Counted from the stretch's first letter, positions 1 to 7,339 are shown. The stretch: 11,163 nt of DNA from CAZOWM01 sp964583615 (GCA_964583615.1 CAZOWM010000069.1:1-11163); one strand, 5' to 3'. Notes: generated by a model not told the origin, from the sequence alone. A program made the numbers and translations.

Positions 1-67
1 CCTTATATATTAATACAAGAGTCTACTAATATTGCCACCAACTGTAGAAGATGAGCCAAGGAAACCA

Positions 68-97
68 TTGCACTACCGGACCGAGAAAAGGTATAAT
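68..97 (+). promoter_or_regulatory. Candidate sigma-70-type promoter before the sensor kinase
   Basis: A perfect TATAAT lies at 92-97, with a weak -35-like TTGCAC at 68-73 and an 18-base spacer. The predicted transcription start, near 104, is only a few bases before the preferred ATG at 108. A transcript from here would therefore be almost leaderless and would lose part of the GAGG ribosome-binding sequence at 101-104. The -10 match may be chance, and the true promoter may lie further upstream in the AT-rich bases 1-40 or outside the window. Confidence 0.3.
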
Positions 98-107
98 AAA
101 GAGGAAA

Positions 108-1484
108 ATGCCTCCCTCACTGAATCTCGACGCCACCTCTATTATACGCCTCGCCACCCTTATCATGTCTCTGAGCAGTACCGCCTATCTCTTCAGCATA
201 CGAGGCAAATCAACACCCACCCTGTTGCTCGGATTTGCCCTTCTCGGTGCCACCATGTTCAACGCCTCCATGTTTTTTCTGCACGCCGAGGCCTACTACT
301 GGTACCCTTACAACCTGAAGAATCTGATCAATCCTTTCGTCATGGCAGTGGGGTCCTCCACCGCCGCCTTCTTTTTTCTCCTCTTTGCCTATCACTTCCC
401 CCATTTTCAGGATACCGACAAGCGGGAATACAAAACCGCACTCGTTCTCTCCGCTCTTGTCAACATGTTCATTGTTGGATTGACCGTATTCAACTGCGTC
501 ATTCAGTGGAGGCTGAGAAGCAACTTTCGCCTGAATCCCCTCTATTTCAGTATCATGTCGGGTTCGGTGAGTGTGCACTTCATTCTGGTCATCTTTTTTT
601 TGCTGAGAAAGACCTATCGCATGTCTGCTAATAAAACGGTCTGGTGGAGCAGCCTCCTGAGGCCGGTTGGAAGGGATGCGCGGGCGGCCCGCGCTCTTGC
701 TCTTGTATTTTTCCTGCCCATGGTGGCAACTCTTGCTTTTCTCCTGCGCTTTCAGGGCATCGTACCACCCATCGCCATGGTGGACATCGTTTCCTACTTC
801 TTTCTGCTGTTCTATTTCATCGTAATTGTCGCCTACCTGAACAACACCGAGGAGAGAACGACCTTTCAGTTGAAGCTTGTCTTTGCCGTACTCGTCGTCA
901 TGCTCGGAATCGTCAGCCTCGCGTCGATCGTTGTGGGAAGAACATTCGAAAAGGAGTACGAGAACAGGAATCTCATGATCGAAGGCAGGACCATTCGATT
1001 CGCACCGAATCCAGCCCAAGGTTATCGCATATACGGTGTGCCCTTTCTTTTCGAAGAGGACATCGGTGGGGCCACTAGCATAGGGTACGGAGGGATGAAA
1101 GGCTTCGATCTGGCCTTTTCATTTCCCTTTTACGGCAGGGCTTATGACAGGATTCACGTACTGAGTGGACCCATGATCTTTCTCGGTGAAGACATCAGAA
1201 ACGTGGGCTGGGGCGGGTACAATCCTCAGCCGGCTATAGCCCCGATCATTATGAATCTCGACCCTTCATCGGGAGGAAATATATACCTGAAAAGTGATGC
1301 TGAAAAAGCAGTCATCACCTGGTTTGAAATTCCTGAATTCGGGTGTACCGCACTGAACACGATTCAGCTCCTGCTCTTCAGTGATGGCTCCTTCGAAATA
1401 TCCTACAGGGGACTGAAACCGGATTTGAGTAATCGATACTACAAGCTCGACGTGCTGGCAACTGCGAATATTACGGGGGCGTAA
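108..1484 (+). CDS. N-terminal part of a split membrane sensor kinase: seven-helix region plus extracytoplasmic domain
   Basis: This 458-residue product holds the sensing half of a membrane histidine kinase whose signalling half is the next gene. Hydrophobic helices lie at about residues 12-31, 37-59, 76-97, 109-130, 146-167, 195-213 and 222-244, with an eighth at 256-277. The part from 278 to the end should lie outside the cytoplasmic membrane. It has a FPFYG-x-AYD-x-I pattern (339-349) and a later ITWFEIPE...NTIQLLLFSDGSFEISY-like stretch, which resembles nidogen-like beta-sandwich domains; this is inference. I chose ATG 108 because GAGG precedes it and the helix starts soon after; an in-frame ATG at 51 would add 19 polar residues. 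The frame closes at TAA 1482-1484 inside the extracytoplasmic domain, without the second flanking helix such domains need. That helix opens the next reading frame, so this is probably half of a frameshifted gene. Confidence 0.7.
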   Translation: MPPSLNLDATSIIRLATLIMSLSSTAYLFSIRGKSTPTLLLGFALLGATMFNASMFFLHAEAYYWYPYNLKNLINPFVMAVGSSTAAFFFLLFAYHFPHFQDTDKREYKTALVLSALVNMFIVGLTVFNCVIQWRLRSNFRLNPLYFSIMSGSVSVHFILVIFFLLRKTYRMSANKTVWWSSLLRPVGRDARAARALALVFFLPMVATLAFLLRFQGIVPPIAMVDIVSYFFLLFYFIVIVAYLNNTEERTTFQLKLVFAVLVVMLGIVSLASIVVGRTFEKEYENRNLMIEGRTIRFAPNPAQGYRIYGVPFLFEEDIGGATSIGYGGMKGFDLAFSFPFYGRAYDRIHVLSGPMIFLGEDIRNVGWGGYNPQPAIAPIIMNLDPSSGGNIYLKSDAEKAVITWFEIPEFGCTALNTIQLLLFSDGSFEISYRGLKPDLSNRYYKLDVLATANITGA

Positions 1485-2878
1485 TGGGCACCACAGTCAA
1501 GAAAGGCATACCGTTCGCGCCGCGACTTATCGGGGTCCACCCAGGAGGGAGGCATGCACCGCTACAGAGGATACGTTTTCTTCATGGCCTTCCCTATACG
1601 AGCACCGCTCCTCAAGTCCTCTTCGAAGACTATGAAATCGACTATTACCGTTACCTGCATACCCGGATGGCGCCGCTGGCCCTCATACTCATCGGTTCCA
1701 GCATCTTCATTTTCTTCTTCTTCCCTTTGCTCTTCCGATCGAGCCTCATAAAACCGCTTCATATCCTCTATGAAGGAATGAAGCGTGTAGACAATGGCGA
1801 CCTCAACGTCACCATTTCTACTCAGTTCAATGATGAGGTCGGTTTTTTGGCCAGATCCTTCAACAGCATGCTGCAGTCGGTACAGAGGGCTGAAAGCAAC
1901 TTCAAAACCCTCGCGGAGAATGCCCAAGACGGTATACTCATAGTAGCAAAGAGCGGTACGCCCTTGTACGCGAACAACAGAGCCTGTGAGATTATCGGTT
2001 TCGATACCAACCATCTCATGCAAACAAAATTGGACGAACTCATTGGATCAGAGTATTTCGAGGCATCCGGAAATAACGATGGGGTACTTTTCCCGTCACA
2101 CTTTGAAATATCGATGCGAACGAAGCGTAGGAAAGAACTACACCTTGAGCTGACCGGCTCCAGGACTTTCTGGCAAGGACAGCCAGCGGAAGTTGTGGTA
2201 CTTCGCGATATCTCCGAGCGAAAGAGAAGTGAGGAACAGGCCAGGCAACAGCAGCAGCATCTCATGAAAATGGACAAGCTCACCTCTCTCGGCATACTTG
2301 TGGCCGGAGTAGCCCACGAAATCAACAATCCAAATCAGACCATACTGTCCAATGCCTCTTTTCTCGTTCGCGCCTGCCCCGAAGTACTCTCCATATTGAG
2401 TGAATACGAGCGTGACAGCGGTCACTTTCTCATAGCCGGGCTTCGTTACGAGGAGTTTCGAAGGAGTTTTGTCGAACTGATACAGGGTATTGAGGGATGC
2501 TCGAGAAGAATCGATGGGATTGTAAAGGGTCTTAGTGCCTTCTCACGGGATGAGCCCACCGAATCCATGACCAGCGTGGACATCAATGCGGTGATTCGTT
2601 CCGCCCACGAGCTTCTGGTCAGTTTCATCAAAAAAGCGACCGAACAATTCACACTCCAGCTGATGCAGGATATTCCAAAAGTTAAGGGAAACGCACAGAG
2701 ACTGGAACAGGTACTCATTAATCTCATTCTGAATTCCTGCCAGTCCCTCACAGATAGAACACAGGAAATAGCGGTGATCAGCTCCTGCGACGGATACGCC
2801 ACCCACACAGGAAAGCGGTACATACCGAAACAGTATCACCGGCTACTGAACCGGTCACTTCTCACCCTTCATGTTTGA
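1484..2878 (+). CDS. C-terminal part of the split sensor histidine kinase (TM-HAMP-PAS-HisKA, truncated ATPase domain)
   Basis: The 464-residue frame begins at an ATG overlapping the previous stop by one base (TAATG). Residues 1-60 read like the end of an extracytoplasmic domain. A membrane helix follows at about 63-83, then HAMP (84-135), PAS (138-246, ending in the typical VVLRDISERK) and HisKA with the phospho-acceptor His278 in VAHEINNPNQ. The ATPase domain starts with a good N box (QVLINLILNSCQSL, 408-421), then loses similarity after about residue 440. No DxGxG (G1), F or G2 motif follows in this frame or the other two before the stop. As it stands, the protein cannot build a complete ATP site. 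The lack of a signal peptide and the mid-domain start support its being the downstream half of a frameshifted gene rather than an independent protein. No response regulator gene is adjacent. Confidence 0.75.
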   Translation: MGTTVKKGIPFAPRLIGVHPGGRHAPLQRIRFLHGLPYTSTAPQVLFEDYEIDYYRYLHTRMAPLALILIGSSIFIFFFFPLLFRSSLIKPLHILYEGMKRVDNGDLNVTISTQFNDEVGFLARSFNSMLQSVQRAESNFKTLAENAQDGILIVAKSGTPLYANNRACEIIGFDTNHLMQTKLDELIGSEYFEASGNNDGVLFPSHFEISMRTKRRKELHLELTGSRTFWQGQPAEVVVLRDISERKRSEEQARQQQQHLMKMDKLTSLGILVAGVAHEINNPNQTILSNASFLVRACPEVLSILSEYERDSGHFLIAGLRYEEFRRSFVELIQGIEGCSRRIDGIVKGLSAFSRDEPTESMTSVDINAVIRSAHELLVSFIKKATEQFTLQLMQDIPKVKGNAQRLEQVLINLILNSCQSLTDRTQEIAVISSCDGYATHTGKRYIPKQYHRLLNRSLLTLHV

Positions 2879-2918
2879 ATGGGATTATCAGCGTACTCGA
2901 GGTATCCACATCGGGGAA

Positions 2919-4004
2919 TTATTCACCAGCATCATCGATTTCGGACAGGAGTGAGGCAAGCTCTGATCGATGTTCGAAAAGTGAGCACGCATAATTTTTT
3001 CGTCTGAGGAGAACAGGCCGTTTTCTGATCTCCCGCAAAAAGGGCGAAGTAAATACAGCCTCAAGACCACCGTCCCTGATATTTTCTCTGGATACGGAGA
3101 CAAAGGGGCAGGGCTCGATGTCCCCCTGAGAATTGATATGAACGGATGCCCTTCCTGCAGCGGAGCAGAGGTATTCCCTTCCATATTCGTCGTCCGGGAA
3201 ATGGATAAGCACGATGGGTTTGCTCCGACGCAATGCACAGACTTTTTTCCTAAAAATCGCCGACGCGGCACTGTCCATGAGAAGCTCCTCACGAGGAGCT
3301 GTGCCGCACGGAACATATTCGACAAGATATCCCACAGCACAGCCAAGGTCAGCCATCTTATCGATAAACGTCTCATCGGAGACATCGTACATATTGGCTG
3401 ACGTCACTGTTGCGGCAAATCCGTAACAGGCGCCTGCAACCCTGAGCATCCGCAAGGCTTCCAGTGCGGAACGATGGCTCCCTGACCCGCGCCTGTTTTC
3501 CGTGTACTGCAAATGCCCTTCAATACTGACGAGCGTAACGGTGTTTCCGCTCTTTGCCAAGGTGCGGGCCTTTTCATCGGTCATGAGAGACCCGTTTGTA
3601 ATGAGCACGAAAAAGAGCCTGCGGTGACTGTAGATGAGAGGGAGAAGGTCTTCTCTCAGAAGAGGTTCACCTCCTGTGAGAACTATTGCAAAAATCCCGT
3701 AGCGCTCTGCCTCACCAAGAAGTGAGTCGAGCTCTTCAGTAGAGAGCTCATCATGTACAGGCCTGTCCCTTGAATAGCATCCAATACAGTCGTAATTGCA
3801 CAGCATCGTCGGGCTCAGTGCAATCACCCTGCAGATGTGTGCTCCCAGTCTCCTGCTTCCGCGAATCCGGCAAAGCTCGGCACGCCAAAAGCGAGTGAAT
3901 ACTCTTATGAAGAAAAAAAACCGCCGCGGGCTCGACCTGCCCCACATTCTGATCGACGCTTTTACCAGTGAACCGATGTTTTCTTCATTCAGAGATTCTC
4001 TCAT
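2919..4004 (-). CDS. Radical SAM enzyme with SPASM/twitch-like C-terminal region, function unknown
   Basis: This 361-residue protein should bind a [4Fe-4S] cluster and cleave S-adenosylmethionine to make a radical. The cluster motif C69-x3-C73-x2-C76 (CNYDCIGC) is clear, followed by GGEP at 111-114, which contacts SAM, and ITNGSL at 135-140. The C-terminal part has C280, C299 (in GDIEPCPF) and C340 (in ACSLFEHR), as in proteins with a SPASM or twitch auxiliary cluster; with only three obvious cysteines, I would not claim two clusters. Residues 1-55 are basic and carry no cluster motif, a tail common in this group. The start is well supported: AAGGAG lies 8 bases before the ATG. It is transcribed in the same direction as gspGH, 110 bases downstream of gspH, and converges on the broken kinase with a 40-base gap. 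No precursor peptide gene is visible next to it, so the substrate is unknown. Confidence 0.85.
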   Translation of the reverse strand: MRESLNEENIGSLVKASIRMWGRSSPRRFFFFIRVFTRFWRAELCRIRGSRRLGAHICRVIALSPTMLCNYDCIGCYSRDRPVHDELSTEELDSLLGEAERYGIFAIVLTGGEPLLREDLLPLIYSHRRLFFVLITNGSLMTDEKARTLAKSGNTVTLVSIEGHLQYTENRRGSGSHRSALEALRMLRVAGACYGFAATVTSANMYDVSDETFIDKMADLGCAVGYLVEYVPCGTAPREELLMDSAASAIFRKKVCALRRSKPIVLIHFPDDEYGREYLCSAAGRASVHINSQGDIEPCPFVSVSRENIRDGGLEAVFTSPFLREIRKRPVLLRRKNYACSLFEHRSELASLLSEIDDAGE

Positions 4005-4012
4005 CAGATGTG

Positions 4013-4018
4013 CTCCTT
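4013..4018 (-). promoter_or_regulatory. Ribosome-binding site of the radical SAM gene
   Basis: On the minus strand AAGGAG stands 8 bases before the ATG at 4004. This is a full-strength site and fixes the start. It also shows the gene is translated independently and not coupled to gspH. Confidence 0.75.
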
Positions 4019-4114
4019 GATTTAGAGGATTGGATTAAATAGGGTGAATGTCGAATTTCATACATCGGTCCTGAATCAGTGCGCACGAGCAAAGGAAACT
4101 CATTTTTCCAGCCC

Positions 4115-4699
4115 CTACAGCTCACTTTCTTCATCAGCTTCTTTTCGCACCGTACGAATCGAATTGCTCAGATGGTTCCCCCTGATCACAAGGAAGCTGT
4201 CCTCCCCTTCTTCAATCACGATCTCAAAGCTGAACATCATGCCGACAGGGGTAAAAGGAACCGCCACTTTTCCAAAATCCACCTCATCTCCAGGTACGGT
4301 TTTAACGCTTTTGATCCTGAGGTTTTCGGGAAATTGAACCGTTTTCAGATACCTGTCGCGCACTTCCCCTCCGGGGTTCCCCTCTTCGGAGACAGTAAAC
4401 GTGTACATCCGGTTATCCAGATCTATGGTAAACAGGTAGAGTTTTCCGTCAAGCACGGCCTTCTCATTGAGATAAACGAGAGCATTCCGCAGCCTGAGCG
4501 CGAAGTTTTTCGTCTTCTGCGGATTCAGTGATCCTACAAACCGCGGAGTGACAATAAAAAAGAGAATCGACAAGACGGCAAGAACAATGAGGAGCTCAAC
4601 AAGAGTAAAACCCCTGAACCTGCCGCGTATTATTGAACGAGCGTTTTCTCTTTGTCTGGATATCATCGGGAAAGGAACAAAAGGTTTTTCCCCACGCAT
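4115..4699 (-). CDS. gspH: Type II secretion minor pseudopilin, GspH-like
   Basis: A 194-residue pseudopilin, expected to be processed by prepilin peptidase and to join the tip of the type II secretion pseudopilus in the inner membrane and periplasm. The cleavage motif is RG|FTLVELLIVLAVLS: Gly30 precedes the cut, Phe31 would be methylated, and Glu35 is the conserved +5 glutamate. The hydrophobic helix covers about 31-51 and is followed by a beta-rich globular part. The GspH call rests on position directly after gspG, size and overall form; another minor pseudopilin is possible. The start overlaps the gspG stop by one base (TGATG), which suggests translational coupling; there is no good ribosome-binding site of its own. 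An internal Met at residue 12 would give a shorter leader. The gspI, gspJ and gspK genes that often follow are not here. Confidence 0.75.
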   Translation of the reverse strand: MRGEKPFVPFPMISRQRENARSIIRGRFRGFTLVELLIVLAVLSILFFIVTPRFVGSLNPQKTKNFALRLRNALVYLNEKAVLDGKLYLFTIDLDNRMYTFTVSEEGNPGGEVRDRYLKTVQFPENLRIKSVKTVPGDEVDFGKVAVPFTPVGMMFSFEIVIEEGEDSFLVIRGNHLSNSIRTVRKEADEESEL

Positions 4700-5196
4700 C
4701 AGTTTGTGATATCGGCGTCGTATCCCTCTCCCCCCTCTTCTCCATCCTTGCCCAGAGAATAAAGATCGAAATCCTCATTACGGACGCCTGGAGAGATGTA
4801 GACGTACGGGTTTCCCCAGGGGTCCACGGGCATCCGTTTCTTCGCGAGGTATCCGCCTGCTGTCCAATTCTGAGGAATCTCGCCGGAGGTCGGCTCTTCA
4901 ATAAGTGCGGCCAGCCCCTGTTCGGTTGTGGGATACATCCCGTTGTCGAGGTAGTACAGCTCGAGCGCGTTCTCTATTTGCGAGATCTCGACTTTTGCCT
5001 TTGTGACCCGCGCATCTTCCGGCCTCTTCGTTATTCTCGGCACCACAAACACCGCGAGGATGCCGAGTATGACAATAACCACCATGAGCTCCAAAAGCGT
5101 AAACGCCGAAGCTTCATTCCGGCAAAACCGCATTATCACGGATCGAAAGAAGCGCCTGCGGTTTTTTTCTTTCTTCCAGTTTGGAAGGGTCTTCAT
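4699..5196 (-). CDS. gspG: Type II secretion major pseudopilin GspG
   Basis: A 165-residue protein that would form the pseudopilus shaft of the type II secretion system. After the N-terminal helix (FTLLELMVVIVILGILA, 32-48), the family hallmarks are all present: YYLDNGMYPTTEQGL (81-95), a GGYL segment, VDPWGNPY (124-131) and the C-terminal SLGKDGEEGG...DADITN calcium-binding region. The residue before the cleavage site is Ala31 (codon GCG) where almost all family members have Gly; Glu36 at +5 is intact. I chose ATG 5196 because GGAG and AGGAA lie just upstream. ATG 5244 would add 16 residues without a ribosome-binding site, and ATG 5133 would give a short 10-residue leader, also without one. 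The leader from 5196 is 31 residues and strongly basic. It is first in the gspGH unit and divergent from rlmE. Confidence 0.9.
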   Translation of the reverse strand: MKTLPNWKKEKNRRRFFRSVIMRFCRNEASAFTLLELMVVIVILGILAVFVVPRITKRPEDARVTKAKVEISQIENALELYYLDNGMYPTTEQGLAALIEEPTSGEIPQNWTAGGYLAKKRMPVDPWGNPYVYISPGVRNEDFDLYSLGKDGEEGGEGYDADITN

Positions 5197-5234
5197 TTTC
5201 CTGCTCCATACTGACAATAGAAATTTCAGATTAC

Positions 5235-5263
5235 AACATATCACGAATCACTTTAAAAAACAA
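5235..5263 (-). promoter_or_regulatory. Candidate promoter of gspGH
   Basis: Read on the minus strand, TTGTTT (5263-5258) and TATGTT (5240-5235) are separated by 17 bases. The start of transcription would fall near 5228, about 30 bases before the chosen gspG ATG and ahead of its ribosome-binding site. The hexamers match consensus only moderately (3/6 and 4/6), but the spacing and position are right. Confidence 0.35.
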
Positions 5264-5286
5264 CACGAAGTTCTGAAGGATTGAAA

Positions 5287-5313
5287 TTGATATCTTTTAC
5301 ATCCTCATATACT
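5287..5313 (+). promoter_or_regulatory. Candidate promoter of the rlmE-sugar kinase unit
   Basis: TTGATA at 5287-5292 and TATACT at 5308-5313 each match consensus in five of six bases, but the spacer is only 15 bases. An overlapping TTGAAA at 5281 would instead give 21. Transcription would begin near 5320, about 18 bases before the rlmE ATG. The whole divergent interval 5197-5337 is AT-rich, as expected for back-to-back promoters. Confidence 0.3.
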
Positions 5314-5337
5314 TTATTACATTACAGGCATATTCAA

Positions 5338-5928
5338 ATGAAAAAACTCCACGATTACTATTTCAAGCGTGCCAAGGAGGAGCGCTACCTCGCACGGTCC
5401 GTGTACAAGCTCGATGAAATCAACAGAAGATACCGCATACTCAGAAAGGGAACGTCTGTGCTCGATGTCGGGTGTGCGCCCGGTTCGTGGAGCCAGTATA
5501 TTCTGAAGAAGATCGGCCCGGGAAGGGTCATGGGAATAGACATCAAAAAACGCGTCTCTGTCTCTGATTCAAGATTTACCTATCTTGAAAAAAACCTGTT
5601 CGATCTTGGCCAGGAGTTTTTTCAGAAAAATGCCGAGTCCTTTGATGTGATCACGAGTGACGCTGCTCCGAAAACGACGGGGCAGAAGTTCACCGACCAC
5701 CAGAATTCCCTCTCCATTGTGCGCCGGGTATTCGAGATTTCACGCTCCGTGCTGAAGGACGGCGGTACGGTGGTCGCAAAGGTGTTTCAGGGAGAAGATC
5801 TCAAGGAATTTGTTGAGTTCATGAGGGGCCGCTTCGATAGAATCGACCTGTGCAAACCGAAGAGCTCGAGAAAGGAGAGCAGTGAACTGTTCATCGTCGC
5901 ACAGAGGATGAAAAAACACCTGTCCTGA
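5338..5928 (+). CDS. rlmE: 23S rRNA 2'-O-methyltransferase RlmE (FtsJ/RrmJ)
   Basis: RlmE methylates the 2'-OH of a uridine in the 23S rRNA A-loop (U2552 in E. coli numbering) using S-adenosylmethionine, late in large-subunit assembly. The 196-residue protein is close to the family's usual length of about 200-210. The SAM-binding motif I is VLDVGCAPGSWSQ (41-53). The catalytic K-D-K-E set is present: Lys24 in ARSVYKLDEI, Asp108 in TSDAAP, Lys148 in VVAKVFQG and Glu183 in SSELFIVA, with spacing nearly that of the E. coli enzyme. I chose ATG 5338 because homology begins at once with a basic N-terminus; a TTG at 5281 would add 19 unrelated residues and overlaps promoter-like sequence. The ribosome-binding site is weak (ACAGG). 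It is followed 7 bases later by the sugar kinase gene and is divergent from gspG. Confidence 0.92.
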   Translation: MKKLHDYYFKRAKEERYLARSVYKLDEINRRYRILRKGTSVLDVGCAPGSWSQYILKKIGPGRVMGIDIKKRVSVSDSRFTYLEKNLFDLGQEFFQKNAESFDVITSDAAPKTTGQKFTDHQNSLSIVRRVFEISRSVLKDGGTVVAKVFQGEDLKEFVEFMRGRFDRIDLCKPKSSRKESSELFIVAQRMKKHLS

Positions 5929-5935
5929 GGGTTGA

Positions 5936-7339
5936 ATGAAAAATCAAAAAAAAACATTTCTCTGCATAGACGCCGGTACCACCCGGTTTAAGGCAGCGAT
6001 CGTCTCCGGATCAGGAAGGATTCTGTCAAAGAGCGAACACTATTACACTTCTGACAGCAATGCGCTCCATGAATACAGAGCCAGAGACTTACACCGTGCC
6101 CTCGCGCACAGTGTCAAAGAGCTTTCCAACACAGCTGTGCGGGGCAAAATCTCTGGTGTAGGGATAACAGGGCACGGGCCGACACTCATACCAGTGGACC
6201 GGGACGGGAACCCACTCCACAGGGCAGTCGGCTACCTGGACAACAGGGTAAAAAAATATGTCGAATCGATGACGAAGAAAAAAACGGACAGAATTGCATC
6301 AACGATGTATATTCCGATTGTGCTCTTCTTTCGGCACGAGATGGCAGATATCTACACACGTACCCACCACTTTTTACAGGTCTTCGACTATCTCGCGTAC
6401 CTTCTTACTGGTGTATTTTCGGCATCATCATCTTCGGTAGGGATAAAACCGTGGGATAAAAGCCAAATTGAAAGAGCGGGGCTTGATACGGATAAATTCC
6501 CGGCAATTCGTTATATGGGCGAAATAATCGGAAGGGTGACGGAGAAAGCGTCACCTCGTTTCTTCATTCCGTCCGGTGTACCGGTATTTGCAATCGGGGT
6601 CGATTTCGCCGCTGCAATCGCCGGCACGGGGATGATAGAAAAAGGGAAATCCTGTGAACGTTCCGGGTCTTCAGGCGGTATCAATCTCTGCTGGGACAGC
6701 TCTGTGGCGGACCCACGCCTTCTCAGTTATACACACTTCATCGAGGGAATGTGGAACATTGCAGGCATCACGACCACCTCCGGAAAGGCTGTCGATTGGC
6801 TCTCCTCCATTGTGGACACAAAGCATTTTTCGCCTCCCGGGCGGGAGCGGTCCGGGAGTGAACTGCTTTTTTTCCCCTATTTGAAGGGTGAAAGAACACC
6901 ACTCTGGAACCCCTACGCAAAAGGGATGTTCTTCGGCCTCACCTCGGAACACACGAAAAGCGACATCATTTTTTCGGTGTACCTCGGGGTCGTACTGAGC
7001 CTCATGGACTGCATCCGGATAATCATCGAAAACCGCTGTTCCTTCGATTACCCCGTTGTCACCACAGGCTGGGGTGCGAAAATCGACTGGTTTACCCAGC
7101 TCAAAGCCGATGTCACAGGTCTTCCCTTTGCAAAAATACAAACCTCTGATGCAGAGCTTTTGGGAATCGCGCTCATCTGCGCAGTTTCATCCGGACTCTA
7201 CAGGAACATCCACGAGGCTGTGCCGAACACCGTACGGGTGGCAAAGACGTTCGAGCCCGGAGAATCGATCCACCGCCACTACGAGGGAGTGTTCCTGCGG
7301 TATAAAGAGCTTCAGCAGAAAATAAAGGACTCGTTCTGA
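5936..7339 (+). CDS. FGGY-family carbohydrate kinase, substrate unknown
   Basis: A 467-residue ATP-dependent sugar or polyol kinase with the actin-like ATPase fold. It shows DAGTT (12-16, phosphate loop), GVDFAAAIAGTG (221-232) with Asp223 at the position of the catalytic base, PYLKGERTPLWNPYAKG (314-330) and TGWGAKIDWFTQLKADVTG (377-395), the FGGY C-terminal signature region. The segment that is SGQMHG in xylulokinases is TGHGPT (78-83) here, and the usual W-x-D-x-R segment reads LDNR (101-104). So xylulose is not a safe guess and I assign no substrate. The ATG is 7 bases after the rlmE stop, with GAGGG overlapping that stop, so the two genes are probably cotranscribed. No sugar transporter, isomerase or aldolase gene is near to hint at a pathway. 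Confidence 0.88.
   Translation: MKNQKKTFLCIDAGTTRFKAAIVSGSGRILSKSEHYYTSDSNALHEYRARDLHRALAHSVKELSNTAVRGKISGVGITGHGPTLIPVDRDGNPLHRAVGYLDNRVKKYVESMTKKKTDRIASTMYIPIVLFFRHEMADIYTRTHHFLQVFDYLAYLLTGVFSASSSSVGIKPWDKSQIERAGLDTDKFPAIRYMGEIIGRVTEKASPRFFIPSGVPVFAIGVDFAAAIAGTGMIEKGKSCERSGSSGGINLCWDSSVADPRLLSYTHFIEGMWNIAGITTTSGKAVDWLSSIVDTKHFSPPGRERSGSELLFFPYLKGERTPLWNPYAKGMFFGLTSEHTKSDIIFSVYLGVVLSLMDCIRIIIENRCSFDYPVVTTGWGAKIDWFTQLKADVTGLPFAKIQTSDAELLGIALICAVSSGLYRNIHEAVPNTVRVAKTFEPGESIHRHYEGVFLRYKELQQKIKDSF

Noticed and set aside
210..1019. Long open frame on the minus strand opposite the first kinase part
   Set aside because: Its composition is low-complexity and rich in charged and Gly residues, it lies fully antisense to a membrane protein with clear helices, and it has no recognisable domain.
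2838..2860. ACCGG...CCGGT inverted repeat near the kinase end, as a possible terminator
   Set aside because: The stem is only 5 bases with an 8-base loop and there is no T-run on either strand. It also lies inside the kinase reading frame.
2876..2930. A forward-frame stretch resembling the end of an ATPase domain (NGIISV...TSGNYS), as a remnant of the lost kinase C-terminus
   Set aside because: The likeness is short, lacks any glycine-box motif and runs into the radical SAM gene on the other strand, so chance is the better explanation.
4094..4109. GGAAA...TTTCC inverted repeat between gspH and the radical SAM gene, as a terminator
   Set aside because: The stem is 5 bases and mostly A-T, and there is no following T-run on the transcribed strand. 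I cannot say whether transcription stops here.
4079..4531. Plus-strand open frame opposite gspH
   Set aside because: It is antisense to a clear pseudopilin gene and shows no domain or ribosome-binding site.
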